Of a DNA stretch of 64,000 bases, positions 17,650-26,568 are shown piece by piece (positions within the stretch are counted from its first letter, which is position 1; each line of letters starts with the position of its first letter). The stretch is taken from the NCBI GenBank assembly GCA_045652425.1, contig JAZRUG010000027.1, positions 31,000-94,999 on the forward strand. The letters run 5' to 3'. The notes beneath the pieces are model-generated. The model was not told the origin of the DNA. It saw only the letters and a list, made by a program, of their open reading frames with translations, and did no database searches. Origin of the DNA: RGIG1995 sp045652425 (GTDB lineage Bacteria > Bacillota > Clostridia > Oscillospirales > CAG-272). Made by a program: the position numbers and the translations under genes.

Positions 17650-18351
17650 ATGGAGATTGAAATTTTGAATTTAATAGAAGGCGCAAGAAAAGCAAAAGGT
17701 CTTACGGTAATCATTGATGTTTTCCGTGCATTTACGGTAGAAGCATTTCTTTCGCAAAAAAACGCTGCAAAAATAATCCCCGTAAGCAGTGTTGACTTTT
17801 CATTAGAATACAAAAAGAATAATCCTGATACCATCTTATGCGGAGAAAGAGGCGGAAAGATCGTTGAAGGGTTTGATTACGGCAATTCCCCATCTCAAAT
17901 TGAAAATGTTGATTTTTCGGGTAAAACCGTTATTCACACAACCTCTGCAGGCACCCAGGGAATTGCAAACGCAGTAAACGCAGATGAAATTCTTGGCGGA
18001 AGCCTCGTTACCGCAAAAGCAATCGCAAAATACATAAAGAAAAAGAATCCCGAATACGTTTCACTTGTAGGCATGGGACTTGCAGGCGAAAGGCCAACAG
18101 ATGAAGATATACTCTGCGCCGAATACATAAAAAGTATACTAGAAGAAAAACCGCTTACCGATATGGCAGAACGCATCGAAAAAATAAAACTAACAGACGG
18201 CGCTAAATTCTTTGATAAAGCCCAACAATCAGTCTTCCCCGAACGTGATTTTCATTTATCTACCGCATTCGACAGTTTTGACTTTATTCTCCGTCTCACC
18301 AAAGATTCGCAAACCGGACTCGACTGTATGGAACGAATAGATATTTTATAA
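17650..18351 (+). CDS. comB: 2-phosphosulfolactate phosphatase family protein
   Basis: A 233-residue protein of the ComB family. Motifs seen: VIIDVFRAFTVEAF, LCGERGGKIVEGFDYGNSP, HTTSAGTQGI and LVGMGLAGERPTDEDILCAEYI, which form the magnesium site of this phosphatase. In methanogens it makes sulfolactate for coenzyme M. In Clostridia the true substrate is unknown, so only the family is firm. It is first in a three-gene run with a monooxygenase and a PHP protein (gaps 46 and 27 bases). GGGAGAAAGA lies ahead of the ATG. Confidence 0.88.
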   Translation: MEIEILNLIEGARKAKGLTVIIDVFRAFTVEAFLSQKNAAKIIPVSSVDFSLEYKKNNPDTILCGERGGKIVEGFDYGNSPSQIENVDFSGKTVIHTTSAGTQGIANAVNADEILGGSLVTAKAIAKYIKKKNPEYVSLVGMGLAGERPTDEDILCAEYIKSILEEKPLTDMAERIEKIKLTDGAKFFDKAQQSVFPERDFHLSTAFDSFDFILRLTKDSQTGLDCMERIDIL

Positions 18352-18397
18352 GAAAATATCATAAAACAAGAGAATTCATATATGGAAGGAAATTATT

Positions 18398-18685
18398 ATG
18401 TACACTATCTACGTTAAATTTGACTGTTTACCTAATATGCGCGAAGCATTTATTGAAAGAGTAAAAAAAGAAGGGGTTTTAGATGCCATAAGAGCAGAAG
18501 ACGGTTGTTTTAGATACGACTATTATCTGTCCGAAAAAGATCCGAATGAGCTTTTGCTTATTGAGCAATGGGAATCTAAAGAACACCAACAAATCCATAT
18601 AAAACAACCACATATGGATACACTCCGCACTTTTAAAGATGATTTTATTACCAATACTGTTTTAGGCGAGATTGAACTAAAATAA
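18398..18685 (+). CDS. ABM-domain putative quinol monooxygenase
   Basis: A 95-residue ferredoxin-like alpha-beta barrel protein of the antibiotic-biosynthesis-monooxygenase family. The order is strand YTIYVKFD, helix REAFIERVKKEG, EDGCFRYDYYLS, then LLLIEQWESKEHQQIHIKQPH, the usual pattern including the E-x-W and H-x3-PH residues. Such small dimers oxidise quinols or act as heme or sugar-acid helpers. The AAGGAAAT ribosome site and position suggest co-expression with ComB and the PHP protein. Confidence 0.85.
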   Translation: MYTIYVKFDCLPNMREAFIERVKKEGVLDAIRAEDGCFRYDYYLSEKDPNELLLIEQWESKEHQQIHIKQPHMDTLRTFKDDFITNTVLGEIELK

Positions 18686-18712
18686 TATTCTTCAGGAGGC
18701 AAAACCTAAATT

Positions 18713-20110
18713 ATGGATATACCCGTTATGACGCCCACGTTATACAACTACGATATTTACCCAAAGGCGTTTATTGAAGGCGAAAAGAAACTTATTACAA
18801 TACAGCCGCTCGGCAGACATGTTGAATTCGAATGCGACCATGAATATACAATCAGACTTTTCAAATCTGACCAAGGTAGCGCTAAACGTTATCCCGACAG
18901 AATAGGTCGCTATGAATTTACATCTATACCAAATAATGACGGTTGTATACGTTTTGAATGTACTTTTGAAGGTGAAGGCGAGTACTTTGTAAGAATATTT
19001 GATACCCCTGAAGAAAAAAACCATATAGTTCAATTTTCTGTATATTCTCTAAAAGAAGATATGAGAGGTAGAATTCCTTTAAGAGGGGATCTGCATTTAC
19101 ACTCAAGCGGTTCACAAGACGGTTGCCAAGCACCCGAAGTATTTGCCGCAGATTATCGCGGAAATGGCTATGATTTTATGGTTATTTCCGATCACTATAA
19201 ATTCTACCCCGTACTTGAAGCAATAGATATCCACAACGGTTTAACCGATTTAAATATTGTACCGGGCGAAGAGGTACATATGCCTATAGGTAGTGCACAC
19301 TACGTTAATTTCGGTAATTCATTCAGTATAAATGCGCTTGTAACCCCTAACAAAAATCAAGACAAAAACGGAGATGACTTAAACTACCGTAGCATTGACG
19401 GGAATGCGCCCGACACCATGACTCTCGAAGAGTTCACAGAAATAATTGACGAGAGAGCAAAAAAAGTTCAACGCGAAAGCGAATTCGAAAGAAAACAGTT
19501 TGCCGTTTTTGAATGGATTTATGAAAACATCAAAAAAGGCGGTGGGCTCGGTATATTCCCTCATCCGTATTGGGTATATCCGCAGATGCACGTACCGGAA
19601 GATTTTACGGAATTTATTTACAGAGAAAAACCCTTCGATGCATTTGAAGTACTCGGCGGTGGCGATAGCTATTCTATAAACGGTTTCCAAACAGGATTTT
19701 ACTATGATATGAAAGCAAAAGGTATCGTTCGCCCCATCGTTGGAAGCACCGACAGCCATAGTTCAACGGAATATTACCGCGAGAAATTAAACTTCCACAA
19801 CCTTACCGCTTCAACCATAGTCTTTGCAAAAGAAAACACACGCGAAGAGCTTATTTCATCTATCAAAGAAAGCTATTCAGTTGCTGTCGATACACAAAAC
19901 CCAAGATACAGGCTTGTAGGTGATTTTAGGTTAGTAAAATATGCAAGCTTTTTGATGGACCATTATTTCCCTCTTCACGACCTTGCTTGTAAAGCAGAGG
20001 GATATTACGCAAAACGTTATATCACGCAAGGTGATACACGAGCACTTGAAGTATTAAAAGCATTAAAAGGTCAAATTCCCGAAATGCAAAAGAAATACTT
20101 TGATTTATAA
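18713..20110 (+). CDS. PHP-domain phosphoesterase-like protein
   Basis: A 465-residue protein. Residues 1 to about 120 form an unassigned beta-rich domain. The PHP metal site begins at GDLHLHSSGSQDG (about residue 125, HxH), followed by MVISDHYKF, PGEEVHM, FPHPYWVYPQ and GSTDSHSS, so all typical metal ligands are present. PHP proteins hydrolyse phosphoesters; this one has an N-terminal extension and no polymerase partner. The ribosome site GGAGG is unusually far (13 nt) from the ATG, so an internal start (the Met at codon 6) is possible. A strong terminator follows. Confidence 0.85.
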   Translation: MDIPVMTPTLYNYDIYPKAFIEGEKKLITIQPLGRHVEFECDHEYTIRLFKSDQGSAKRYPDRIGRYEFTSIPNNDGCIRFECTFEGEGEYFVRIFDTPEEKNHIVQFSVYSLKEDMRGRIPLRGDLHLHSSGSQDGCQAPEVFAADYRGNGYDFMVISDHYKFYPVLEAIDIHNGLTDLNIVPGEEVHMPIGSAHYVNFGNSFSINALVTPNKNQDKNGDDLNYRSIDGNAPDTMTLEEFTEIIDERAKKVQRESEFERKQFAVFEWIYENIKKGGGLGIFPHPYWVYPQMHVPEDFTEFIYREKPFDAFEVLGGGDSYSINGFQTGFYYDMKAKGIVRPIVGSTDSHSSTEYYREKLNFHNLTASTIVFAKENTREELISSIKESYSVAVDTQNPRYRLVGDFRLVKYASFLMDHYFPLHDLACKAEGYYAKRYITQGDTRALEVLKALKGQIPEMQKKYFDL

Positions 20111-20116
20111 ACAAAG

Positions 20117-20150
20117 AGAGAGCGTATAGCAAACTATACGCTCTCTTTTT
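20117..20150 (+). terminator. Intrinsic terminator of the ComB-ABM-PHP run
   Basis: Twelve-bp perfect stem GAGAGCGTATAG/CTATACGCTCTC, CAAA loop and a T run. Confidence 0.9.
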
Positions 20151-20161
20151 AGCTTTTTACA

Positions 20162-21352
20162 TTATTTTTTTATAAAGTCCGGATCGTATTTATTATTTGT
20201 AAACATTGCTCTCATAGAAAAATATCTCTCATGAGTTCTCCAACCGCTTGAAACTGAATTAACGTCAGAAAATATAATTTTTGCATTCGGGAAATTTTCT
20301 ATAACTTCATCCCTTTTAGCTACAGGCAGAGGTGTGTTGGGAAGCCACAAACGCTCTATGTTTTCAAGTGAATAAATACATGAAAAATCACTTACTTTGT
20401 TCCAACCGAAATTCAAATCCACAAGGTTTGTACATTCGGCAAGTGGCGAAAGATCGCTAATATTATTTACAAAAAGCTCAAGATATTCAAGTTTTTTCAA
20501 GTTTGCAAGGGGAGTAAGATCTTTTATCCAGTTATCTGCAAGAATCAATACTCGAAGCTCTGTCATCTGACCAATAACTGTTAAATCTGTTATGGCCTGA
20601 TGACCAAGGTCAAGTGCAACCATATTCGTACAGTATTTAAGAACTTCAATTTCCTTGCTGCTCATAGGTTTGTGGTCGTACTCGTGAATCATTACAGAAA
20701 AGGCTTCATCGTCTGTTCTGAGATTCCACTTCCCCATATAAATCCGCCAAACAAAATCTATATGACTGTACTTTTCGCGAAGTTCGCCCATTTCCTCATT
20801 AGTATAATTGCAATCGCACATAATGAGTTTTGTTCCCTTCGGGAAATTTCCAACCAACGAACTAAATGCTTCTTTATCCTTTATTTTCTTTTTACTTATA
20901 TCAATTTCTTTTTCAGATAAATCAAACGTAATATTTTCAAATTCTACCTTCGCTAAAAGATCGACTTCGGGATTCATTTTGCAGGTCGCAATGTATTCTT
21001 CGGGAGTAAAAACAATATTATCAACCTTCAAACTTTGAAGATTAGGGTATTTTGTCATACTTGAAGTTATTGAATCGCGAATAACTGTAGGAATATCAAG
21101 TATGATCTCTGTTATACTATTTTCCGGCGGTTCAGTTTCGGGTATATCCTCCTGTATTGTTTCGAGAATTGTTTCGCTCTCTTCAGGAACCTCTGTTGTA
21201 TTATCCATAGTCTGACTTACAAAAGGTTCATCTGTTTGGTTTACATTTCCTTTATTAACCTCTGAATTGCTACAAGATACAAAAACAATACCCAAAAGAC
21301 AAAGCCCAAAAACTAATAATACTTTTTTCACAATATTATTCCTCAATTTCAT
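20162..21352 (-). CDS. Leucine-rich-repeat lipoprotein
   Basis: A 396-residue exported protein. Signal peptide with lipobox (VFVSCS, Cys about 27), then a Glu/Thr-rich linker, a mixed domain, and four to five leucine-rich repeats between about residues 245 and 345 (NMVALDLGHQAITDL, ELRVLILADNWIKDL, KLEYLELFVNNISDL, NLVDLNFGWNKVSDF). These are of the internalin-like bacterial type, with about 22 residues per turn. Probably a surface-anchored binding protein. Divergent from the polysaccharide deacetylase, which shares a Thr/Glu/Pro-rich linker style. Partner unknown. Confidence 0.85.
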   Translation of the reverse strand: MKLRNNIVKKVLLVFGLCLLGIVFVSCSNSEVNKGNVNQTDEPFVSQTMDNTTEVPEESETILETIQEDIPETEPPENSITEIILDIPTVIRDSITSSMTKYPNLQSLKVDNIVFTPEEYIATCKMNPEVDLLAKVEFENITFDLSEKEIDISKKKIKDKEAFSSLVGNFPKGTKLIMCDCNYTNEEMGELREKYSHIDFVWRIYMGKWNLRTDDEAFSVMIHEYDHKPMSSKEIEVLKYCTNMVALDLGHQAITDLTVIGQMTELRVLILADNWIKDLTPLANLKKLEYLELFVNNISDLSPLAECTNLVDLNFGWNKVSDFSCIYSLENIERLWLPNTPLPVAKRDEVIENFPNAKIIFSDVNSVSSGWRTHERYFSMRAMFTNNKYDPDFIKK

Positions 21353-21572
21353 TTATAATAAAAAAATTGCCCCATACAGCGCACAATTAAATCCATATGT
21401 ATATATTAACAGACCAATAAAACAAAGTCAATACCATTCATCTACATTTTACTACAAAAAATAAGCCGTTTTATCATAAATATTTATACAATATTATTCA
21501 TTGTGCCGTATTGCATTTTTTGGCATATTATGATAGTATTTATATGATTATAAAACAAAGGGAAATTTGTAC

Positions 21573-22637
21573 GTGAAGAAATTACTATATTTATTTTTTT
21601 GTATCTTTTTTTTGATACTTTTCGCCTGTTCTCCTAAAAATGTACCAACTTTTTCAGAGAACTCTCAAACATTATCAACAGAATATAATCCCCCGTTTGA
21701 AATACCAAAAATCAACGAAGATACACTTGAAACATTGACAGAGCCTATTGAAACCATTGATGAAACAACTTTAGATAACGAATCTCCTGTCGATACTATC
21801 GTTTCAACAGAAATAGCAGCAGAAACACCTGCTGATACCATTATTCCTGCAGAAACGGCACCTGAAACGCTTTTTGAGACAAATGCACCAGTTGAACCAA
21901 TTCCCGAAACAACCTTTGAAACTGTTCCTCCGGAAACTGCGCCTGATACAGTTGTTGAAATCCCCTCCCCCCCACAACAACCTCTGCAAACGGAAGCAGA
22001 AACGCAACAAGAAGTACTTCAAGCCCCCGAATATGCAGGTTCAATTGCATTGACGTTTGATGATGGCCCAGGTAAATACACCGAGAGACTTCTTGATATT
22101 CTAAAGAAACACAACTCAAAAGCAACTTTTTTTGTTGTTGGTAATAGAGCATCCTACCAAAAAGACAAGCTCAAAAGAATGGTAGATGAAGGACACGAAG
22201 TCGGAAATCATACATATAGCCACATTTCTCTCAAAGAACTTGAAGTTCAAGAAATTATCAACCAAATCGTAACAACCAAAAATTTAATTCAAGAAGCAAC
22301 TGGTGTCGAAAGTAATCTCGTAAGAGCTCCCTACGGAGATTTGAGTCCTACTATCAGGGCTACCGGCGGAGAGCAAAACGTTGCCTTTATACACTGGTCT
22401 CTTGATTCATTCGACTGGAAAACACGCGATGCTCAAGCAGTATACGATGAAATAATTTCACGAGTAAAAGATGGAGATATAATCTTATTGCACGATATAC
22501 ACGAATCAACCGTTGATGCTATGGAACTGGTAATACCCGAGCTTGTAAACAGTGGTTACAAGCTTGTTACGGTTTCCGAACTCTTACTTGAAACAAGAGA
22601 AAGTATAATTCCAGGTGCTGCCTACGTAAGAAAATAA
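21573..22637 (+). CDS. Polysaccharide deacetylase lipoprotein
   Basis: GTG at 21573 gives 354 residues with AAAGGG 9 nt upstream; TTG at 21567 is an alternative. Signal peptide with lipobox FACS. A linker of about 120 residues follows, repetitive in Pro, Glu and Thr (PET, PETA units). The NodB domain starts at SIALTFDDGPGKYT (about residue 155): Asp-Asp catalytic pair, then GHEVGNHTYSH for the His metal ligands, and RAPYGD, WSLDSFDWKT and ILLHDIH. It should deacetylate peptidoglycan or another extracellular polymer. The intact motif set argues that it is active. Confidence 0.92.
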   Translation: MKKLLYLFFCIFFLILFACSPKNVPTFSENSQTLSTEYNPPFEIPKINEDTLETLTEPIETIDETTLDNESPVDTIVSTEIAAETPADTIIPAETAPETLFETNAPVEPIPETTFETVPPETAPDTVVEIPSPPQQPLQTEAETQQEVLQAPEYAGSIALTFDDGPGKYTERLLDILKKHNSKATFFVVGNRASYQKDKLKRMVDEGHEVGNHTYSHISLKELEVQEIINQIVTTKNLIQEATGVESNLVRAPYGDLSPTIRATGGEQNVAFIHWSLDSFDWKTRDAQAVYDEIISRVKDGDIILLHDIHESTVDAMELVIPELVNSGYKLVTVSELLLETRESIIPGAAYVRK

Positions 22638-22646
22638 TACAAGCAT

Positions 22647-22711
22647 AAAAAACTCCCGTGTTTTAACACGGGAGTTTTTATAATGTTATCATTTGTTGCA
22701 GTCGCTGCAAA
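22647..22711. repeat. Right half of a duplicated terminator plus gene-tail module, copy 2
   Basis: A 65-base module: a terminator hairpin (ACTCCCGTG/CACGGGAGT, T runs on both sides) followed by TAATGTTATCATTTGTTGCAG. The same module, with few differences, is at 24,729-24,792, where it is the true 3' end of a lipoprotein gene. Here only the last codons remain (minus strand FCSDCNK then TGA, 22,689-22,715), so this is a truncated copy. The two copies flank the LTA-synthase pair. Confidence 0.75.
22652..22679. terminator. Terminator after the polysaccharide deacetylase
   Basis: Perfect stem ACTCCCGTG/CACGGGAGT with a TTTTAA loop and T/A runs on both sides; serves the convergent LTA-synthase gene too. 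Confidence 0.85.
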
Positions 22712-22726
22712 ACATTTTTTCGAAAT

Positions 22727-24259
22727 TTATTTTAAGTTAAAATTCAACTTCATAAATTCAGAGTTGTAATAATTGGACTTTTTGCTTAACTCTTTATCTA
22801 ATACATCAGCTCCAAGTTCTTCACACAATGTCGGTGTTGAAGAAAATAAGTTTGTACCGAGTCCAAGTCTATCCCCTTCTATTTCACATCCAATTGACGC
22901 AAGCACGGTAGGAAACATATCCAAAGAGCAAAACTCTCGGTTTTTGTTATTAGTGGTATCAGATAAGGAGTTAATAAAGCAGTTATACACTTTACGGTTA
23001 TAATCTTCGGGAATGTTTCTTGAAATATATCCCGCATCCATTGTGGGATGATCTCCGCTAATTACAATAGTTGTATTTTCATAAAAATCTTGCTGTTTTA
23101 CCCAGTTTACAAAGTCATAAACTTGGCGACTCGAACAAGCCAAAACATTTTCGTACTGTTCGGGAAAATCATTTTTACATTGTGTACAAATATAACCGCC
23201 AACGTGATGAGTATCAACCGTAAGCATAGTGAAAGCAAACGGTTCTTCTTTTTTAGCAAAAGCGGGAAGCACAACTTTCGCATATTCAAACAGACGCACA
23301 TCCTCTATGCCCCACCACACCCAGTAATCTGGATGTACAAAACCGGAATTTCTGGCAGTAAAAAGGTCATATACATCATCGGCACCATGCTGTGTATAGT
23401 ACTGTTTTCTGCCTCCATAGGATGAATCCGAACCAACCATAAGAGCTTGATAATAACCATTTTCATCAAGAATGTTAGAAAGAGTTGTAATCCCCGGTAA
23501 AAAATAATCATTGCCATAACTGTTACGGTCAATATTAAACGGTATTTTCAGCGGAACCCCAGATGTCATAGAAACCATTGCGCCTACAGTCCATGTGCCT
23601 CCAGACAACGAAGAAAAACCGCCTACCGTTCCGTTGTGAGAAAAATTAAGGTTTTGTTCTGCCAATGTACAGAGTTCAGGCATAGGATTCACATCATTTC
23701 CACCCTCATATTCAGATGACAAAAATGTAGTTTCCATTGATTCAAGATAAATAATAATAAGATTTTGCTTTTCTTGTGGAAACTTTATGTCAACTGTTTT
23801 GGGATCAACGTATGTATCCTCAATAAATGAACTTGGTTTTGCTAACATATATTTAACATAATCTGTCATATCGACTTTTTCTGATGCCGTCACAATCAAA
23901 AAACAAGATGCACCTATTGCACCGATAGCAGATAACCATCTCGGGAAAGGATAAATAGGGATTTTAATTTTTTCCGCAATTTTAATAACAATCTTTCTTT
24001 TGGTAAAAACAAAAAGCACCAAACCAACCGCGGCTGTTACCAAAATAGCAGGTATAGCGACATCGTTAATGTAACTGGTCACCTGCCCTTTTTCTACACC
24101 ATTAAAGTCAGAAAACAAGGTATAAAGAATGGAATCAAACCCTACATCCCCAAATACATTAATATACCAATTTGCGGAATAAATATATAATACACCTAAA
24201 AATAATAATAAGATGCATAGTATTGTTGTTAGAATACTAAATATTCTTTTCTTTTTCAT
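22727..24259 (-). CDS. LTA-synthase-family sulfatase/phosphoglycerol transferase
   Basis: A 510-residue protein. The N-terminal third has about four hydrophobic helices (up to about residue 150). The C-terminal domain is a sulfatase-type fold: LIIIYLESMETTFL supplies the metal-binding Glu, GGTWTVGA the probable Thr nucleophile, and VISGDHPTMDAG the Asp-His pair. LESMET matches LtaS/OpgB-like phosphoglycerol transferases rather than true sulfatases. It is shorter than classic LtaS (about 650 residues) but similar to other LTA-synthase-family members. Likely transfers phosphoglycerol to surface glycans. Overlaps the upstream small membrane gene by 23 bases. Confidence 0.88.
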   Translation of the reverse strand: MKKKRIFSILTTILCILLLFLGVLYIYSANWYINVFGDVGFDSILYTLFSDFNGVEKGQVTSYINDVAIPAILVTAAVGLVLFVFTKRKIVIKIAEKIKIPIYPFPRWLSAIGAIGASCFLIVTASEKVDMTDYVKYMLAKPSSFIEDTYVDPKTVDIKFPQEKQNLIIIYLESMETTFLSSEYEGGNDVNPMPELCTLAEQNLNFSHNGTVGGFSSLSGGTWTVGAMVSMTSGVPLKIPFNIDRNSYGNDYFLPGITTLSNILDENGYYQALMVGSDSSYGGRKQYYTQHGADDVYDLFTARNSGFVHPDYWVWWGIEDVRLFEYAKVVLPAFAKKEEPFAFTMLTVDTHHVGGYICTQCKNDFPEQYENVLACSSRQVYDFVNWVKQQDFYENTTIVISGDHPTMDAGYISRNIPEDYNRKVYNCFINSLSDTTNNKNREFCSLDMFPTVLASIGCEIEGDRLGLGTNLFSSTPTLCEELGADVLDKELSKKSNYYNSEFMKLNFNLK

Positions 24260-24575
24260 CTGATGCGCCCTCTACAGCTATTTTTACATTTTTTGATATA
24301 AGAACTTCCAAAACCGTTATTACTACCGCAGCCACAACAGCCATAATAATGTAATTAAATGCAACCGAAGGTGTCATATCATTATCATAATATATAGGCG
24401 AAGTAGCATTTTTAAAAATAAATTTTTTTGCAGCAAAACATAAGCCGTTAATTACTAAAGCATTCCTACAAAAACGAAAAATGCAATGTTTTAAACTTAA
24501 ACTACTTTTAGTAAGCGACTCAAATAGCCACAACGCTATCACTGACGGAAAGAAATAACAAATAAATGCAATCAT
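24237..24575 (-). CDS. Small four-helix membrane protein, partner of the LTA-synthase-like gene
   Basis: A 112-residue, mostly hydrophobic protein with two to three membrane helices (about residues 1-20, 40-60 and 70-92) and a charged tail. Its end overlaps the start of the LTA-synthase-like gene by 23 bases, which indicates translational coupling. GtrA-like architecture is possible but no signature is clear. Function unknown. Confidence 0.7.
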   Translation of the reverse strand: MIAFICYFFPSVIALWLFESLTKSSLSLKHCIFRFCRNALVINGLCFAAKKFIFKNATSPIYYDNDMTPSVAFNYIIMAVVAAVVITVLEVLISKNVKIAVEGASDEKEKNI

Positions 24576-24676
24576 ACTTTTTCTCCTATTATCGCAAAAA
24601 ATTCGAGCTTTTTCGTTAAATTATATCATAACCGTGTTTTTTATACAACTATGTAAATGTAAATATTTTTTTAAGG

Positions 24677-24720
24677 TCAATCAGAGGGGATATGGGATAA
24701 GTCCATATCTCCTCTGATTG
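24677..24720. other. Long perfect hairpin, possible terminator
   Basis: An 18-bp stem (CAATCAGAGGGGATATGG with its complement, one GU pair) and a short loop. It has no strong T run on either strand, so it may be a terminator, an RNA stabiliser or a repeat remnant. Confidence 0.55.
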
Positions 24721-24728
24721 TATTTAAC

Positions 24729-24792
24729 AAAAAACTCCTGTGTTCAAAAACAGGAGTTTATATTATGTTATCACTTGTTGCAGTCGCTGCAA
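24729..24792. repeat. Duplicated terminator plus gene-tail module, copy 1
   Basis: Sixty-four bases: terminator hairpin (ACTCCTGTGTT...AACAGGAGT) then ATGTTATCACTTGTTGCAGT. It is the natural end of the lipoprotein gene at 24,771-24,941 and its terminator. Compare the copy at 22,647. Confidence 0.75.
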
Positions 24793-24941
24793 TAAATGGT
24801 CCAACTTTCTTCCATTTCCGAGTCTGCCGCAACCTTAACTTCAGCATTACACTTATCGCAATGCAAAATTTTCTTTGCTCCGCAACTCGATATAGAAAGA
24901 AGCGTTACAAGTACAAACAACATAATAAACATTTTTTTCAT
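24771..24941 (-). CDS. Small zinc-ribbon lipoprotein
   Basis: ATG at 24941 with GGAGGAAG 6 nt upstream gives 56 residues. A signal peptide ends in the lipobox SSCG. The mature peptide of about 36 residues has CDKC and CSDC pairs, which form a zinc ribbon. A very short surface-anchored zinc-binding peptide; role unknown. The gene's 3' end is duplicated 2.1 kb away. Confidence 0.75.
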   Translation of the reverse strand: MKKMFIMLFVLVTLLSISSCGAKKILHCDKCNAEVKVAADSEMEESWTIYCSDCNK

Positions 24942-25100
24942 TTTTATCTTCCTCCTACGCCTTTTTATTGCGTATGTAATATTTTCTATTTTCATTATAA
25001 CAAACAATATTAAAAAAATCAAGATTTTCTTTTCTTTAGATAATAAAACAAATTATTTATTATTTTCTCAATTAAAAGGTTTTAAAATATTATATAGGGG

Positions 25101-25129
25101 TTTATTTTCCGTAAACGATATGATATAAT
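25101..25129 (+). promoter_or_regulatory. Promoter of the first azlCD pair
   Basis: TTTATT at 25101-25106, 17-nt spacer ending TATGA, TATAAT at 25124-25129. Confidence 0.75.
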
Positions 25130-25171
25130 GTTGTGGTAATCAATTGATATAAAAACAATTCGGAGATATAT

Positions 25172-25927
25172 ATGACACAAACAAAGACAAATTATTCTTT
25201 GAAACTTCAAGCAAACAGACAAGAATTTGCTTCAGGTATGCGCCACGGAATTCCAATAGCGCTCGGCTATTTTGCTGTTGCATTCTCTTTAGGAATCGCC
25301 GCAAAAAAAGCGGGACTAACAGCAATACAAGGTTGGATAACAAGTATTCTATGTAACGCTTCTGCAGGTGAATACGTTGGATTTACCCTTATTGCCGCAA
25401 ATGCATTGTATTTTGAGATGGCTTTGGGGACACTGGTTGCAAATGCAAGATATATGCTTATGAGTTGCGCTATCAGCCAAAGACTAGAACCAACTCTTTC
25501 TATATGGCACAGAATGCGCGTTGCTTTTTGTCTAACAGATGAAATATTCGGTATATCCATTGCAAGACACGACTACTTAAACCCCAACTACCCATACGGC
25601 GCTATGTTCGTAGCTACAAACGGCTGGGCTTTGGGAACAGCGCTCGGTATAATTGCAGGAAATATACTTCCCTTGCGCCTGGTCAGCGCGTTCAGCGTCG
25701 CTTTGTACGGAATGTTTCTGGCAATAATTATTCCCCCCGCTAAAACAAATAAAATAGTTTTAGGAATTATTATAGTTGGTTTCGTTTTAAGTTATCTCGC
25801 TTCAATTCTCCCCTTTATTTCAACAATGTCCGAAGGCACAAGAACCATTATACTTACAATAGTTATTTCGACTGTAGCTGCATTCTTATTCCCCCACGAA
25901 GAAAAAGAAACGGAGGAAGTACAATGA
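25172..25927 (+). CDS. azlC: AzlC-family branched-chain amino acid exporter subunit
   Basis: A 251-residue membrane protein. GMRHGIPIALGYFAVAFSLGI and LVANARYMLMSCAISQRL are the AzlC signature; about six to eight helices. Together with AzlD it exports branched-chain amino acids or analogues. It overlaps azlD by 4 bases (ATGA), so the two are translationally coupled. A second pair (27,652-28,657, minus) faces it. Confidence 0.92.
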   Translation: MTQTKTNYSLKLQANRQEFASGMRHGIPIALGYFAVAFSLGIAAKKAGLTAIQGWITSILCNASAGEYVGFTLIAANALYFEMALGTLVANARYMLMSCAISQRLEPTLSIWHRMRVAFCLTDEIFGISIARHDYLNPNYPYGAMFVATNGWALGTALGIIAGNILPLRLVSAFSVALYGMFLAIIIPPAKTNKIVLGIIIVGFVLSYLASILPFISTMSEGTRTIILTIVISTVAAFLFPHEEKETEEVQ

Positions 25928-26232
25928 GCGGAAATATTTATATCTATATAGCAATCATGGCACTCGTCACCTATCTTATCCGAGTAATGCCACTTACGCT
26001 TATCAGAAAACAAATAAAAAACAAATATCTTAAATCTTTTCTGTACTACGTTCCGTACGTTACGTTAGCAGTTATGACTTTCCCTGCCATACTTCACGCA
26101 ACACAAAGTATTTATTCGGGTTTGTTGGCGTTAGTAGTAGGTATAGTCGTAGCTTGGTTCGGCTTTGACTTATTCAAGACAGCTGTTTCATGTTGTCTTA
26201 TCGTTCTGATTATTGAATTTTTTATAGTTTAA
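25924..26232 (+). CDS. azlD: AzlD-family exporter subunit
   Basis: A 102-residue protein with three to four membrane helices. LVTYLIRVMPLTLIRKQI, YVTLAVMTFPAIL and LVVGIVVAWF match AzlD. It begins inside the stop codon of azlC and is the small partner of the exporter. A terminator follows at once. Confidence 0.9.
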   Translation: MSGNIYIYIAIMALVTYLIRVMPLTLIRKQIKNKYLKSFLYYVPYVTLAVMTFPAILHATQSIYSGLLALVVGIVVAWFGFDLFKTAVSCCLIVLIIEFFIV

Positions 26233-26252
26233 CACAAAACACAAACACACAG

Positions 26253-26292
26253 AATCCCCGGAGCATTTTCAAAGTTGCTTCGGGGATTTTTT
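26253..26292 (+). terminator. Intrinsic terminator of the first azlCD pair
   Basis: Thirteen-bp stem AATCCCCGGAGCA with TGCTTCGGGGATT and a T run. Confidence 0.88.
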
Positions 26293-26327
26293 ATAGTTTT
26301 TCAGAAAAAGTGAGAACTAAATATTGA

Positions 26328-26527
26328 GGCTTCTCCGGTGGGAGAAGCTGTCGTGTCGCCAGTGTTGTTAATTATTTAATCAATTATATGCGGCGCGACT
26401 GATGAGGTCGTCCTTGTAAAGTTAGTAATCTTTTGGAAACAACCTCATCCGTCTCGGCGACAAAGTAAAGTGATTATTTTATGTTCTTGCATCGCCGAGC
26501 CACCTTCTCCCACTGGAGAAGGCTTTT
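26328..26527. mobile_element. MITE-like palindromic repeat
   Basis: About 200 non-coding bases with imperfect inverted ends: AGGCTTCTCCGGTGGGAGAAG on the left and CCTTCTCCCACTGGAGAAGG on the right, each itself palindromic. Inner matched pairs also occur (TGTCGCC with GGCGACA; GATGAGG with CCTCATC). It lies between two convergent genes and carries no coding frame. Such elements are scattered in many gut Clostridia and are probably moved in trans by a transposase; the relation is inference. Confidence 0.75.
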
Positions 26528-26568
26528 GTATTGTTATCTATTTTAAAAAAAAATAAACAGCCTAAAAA

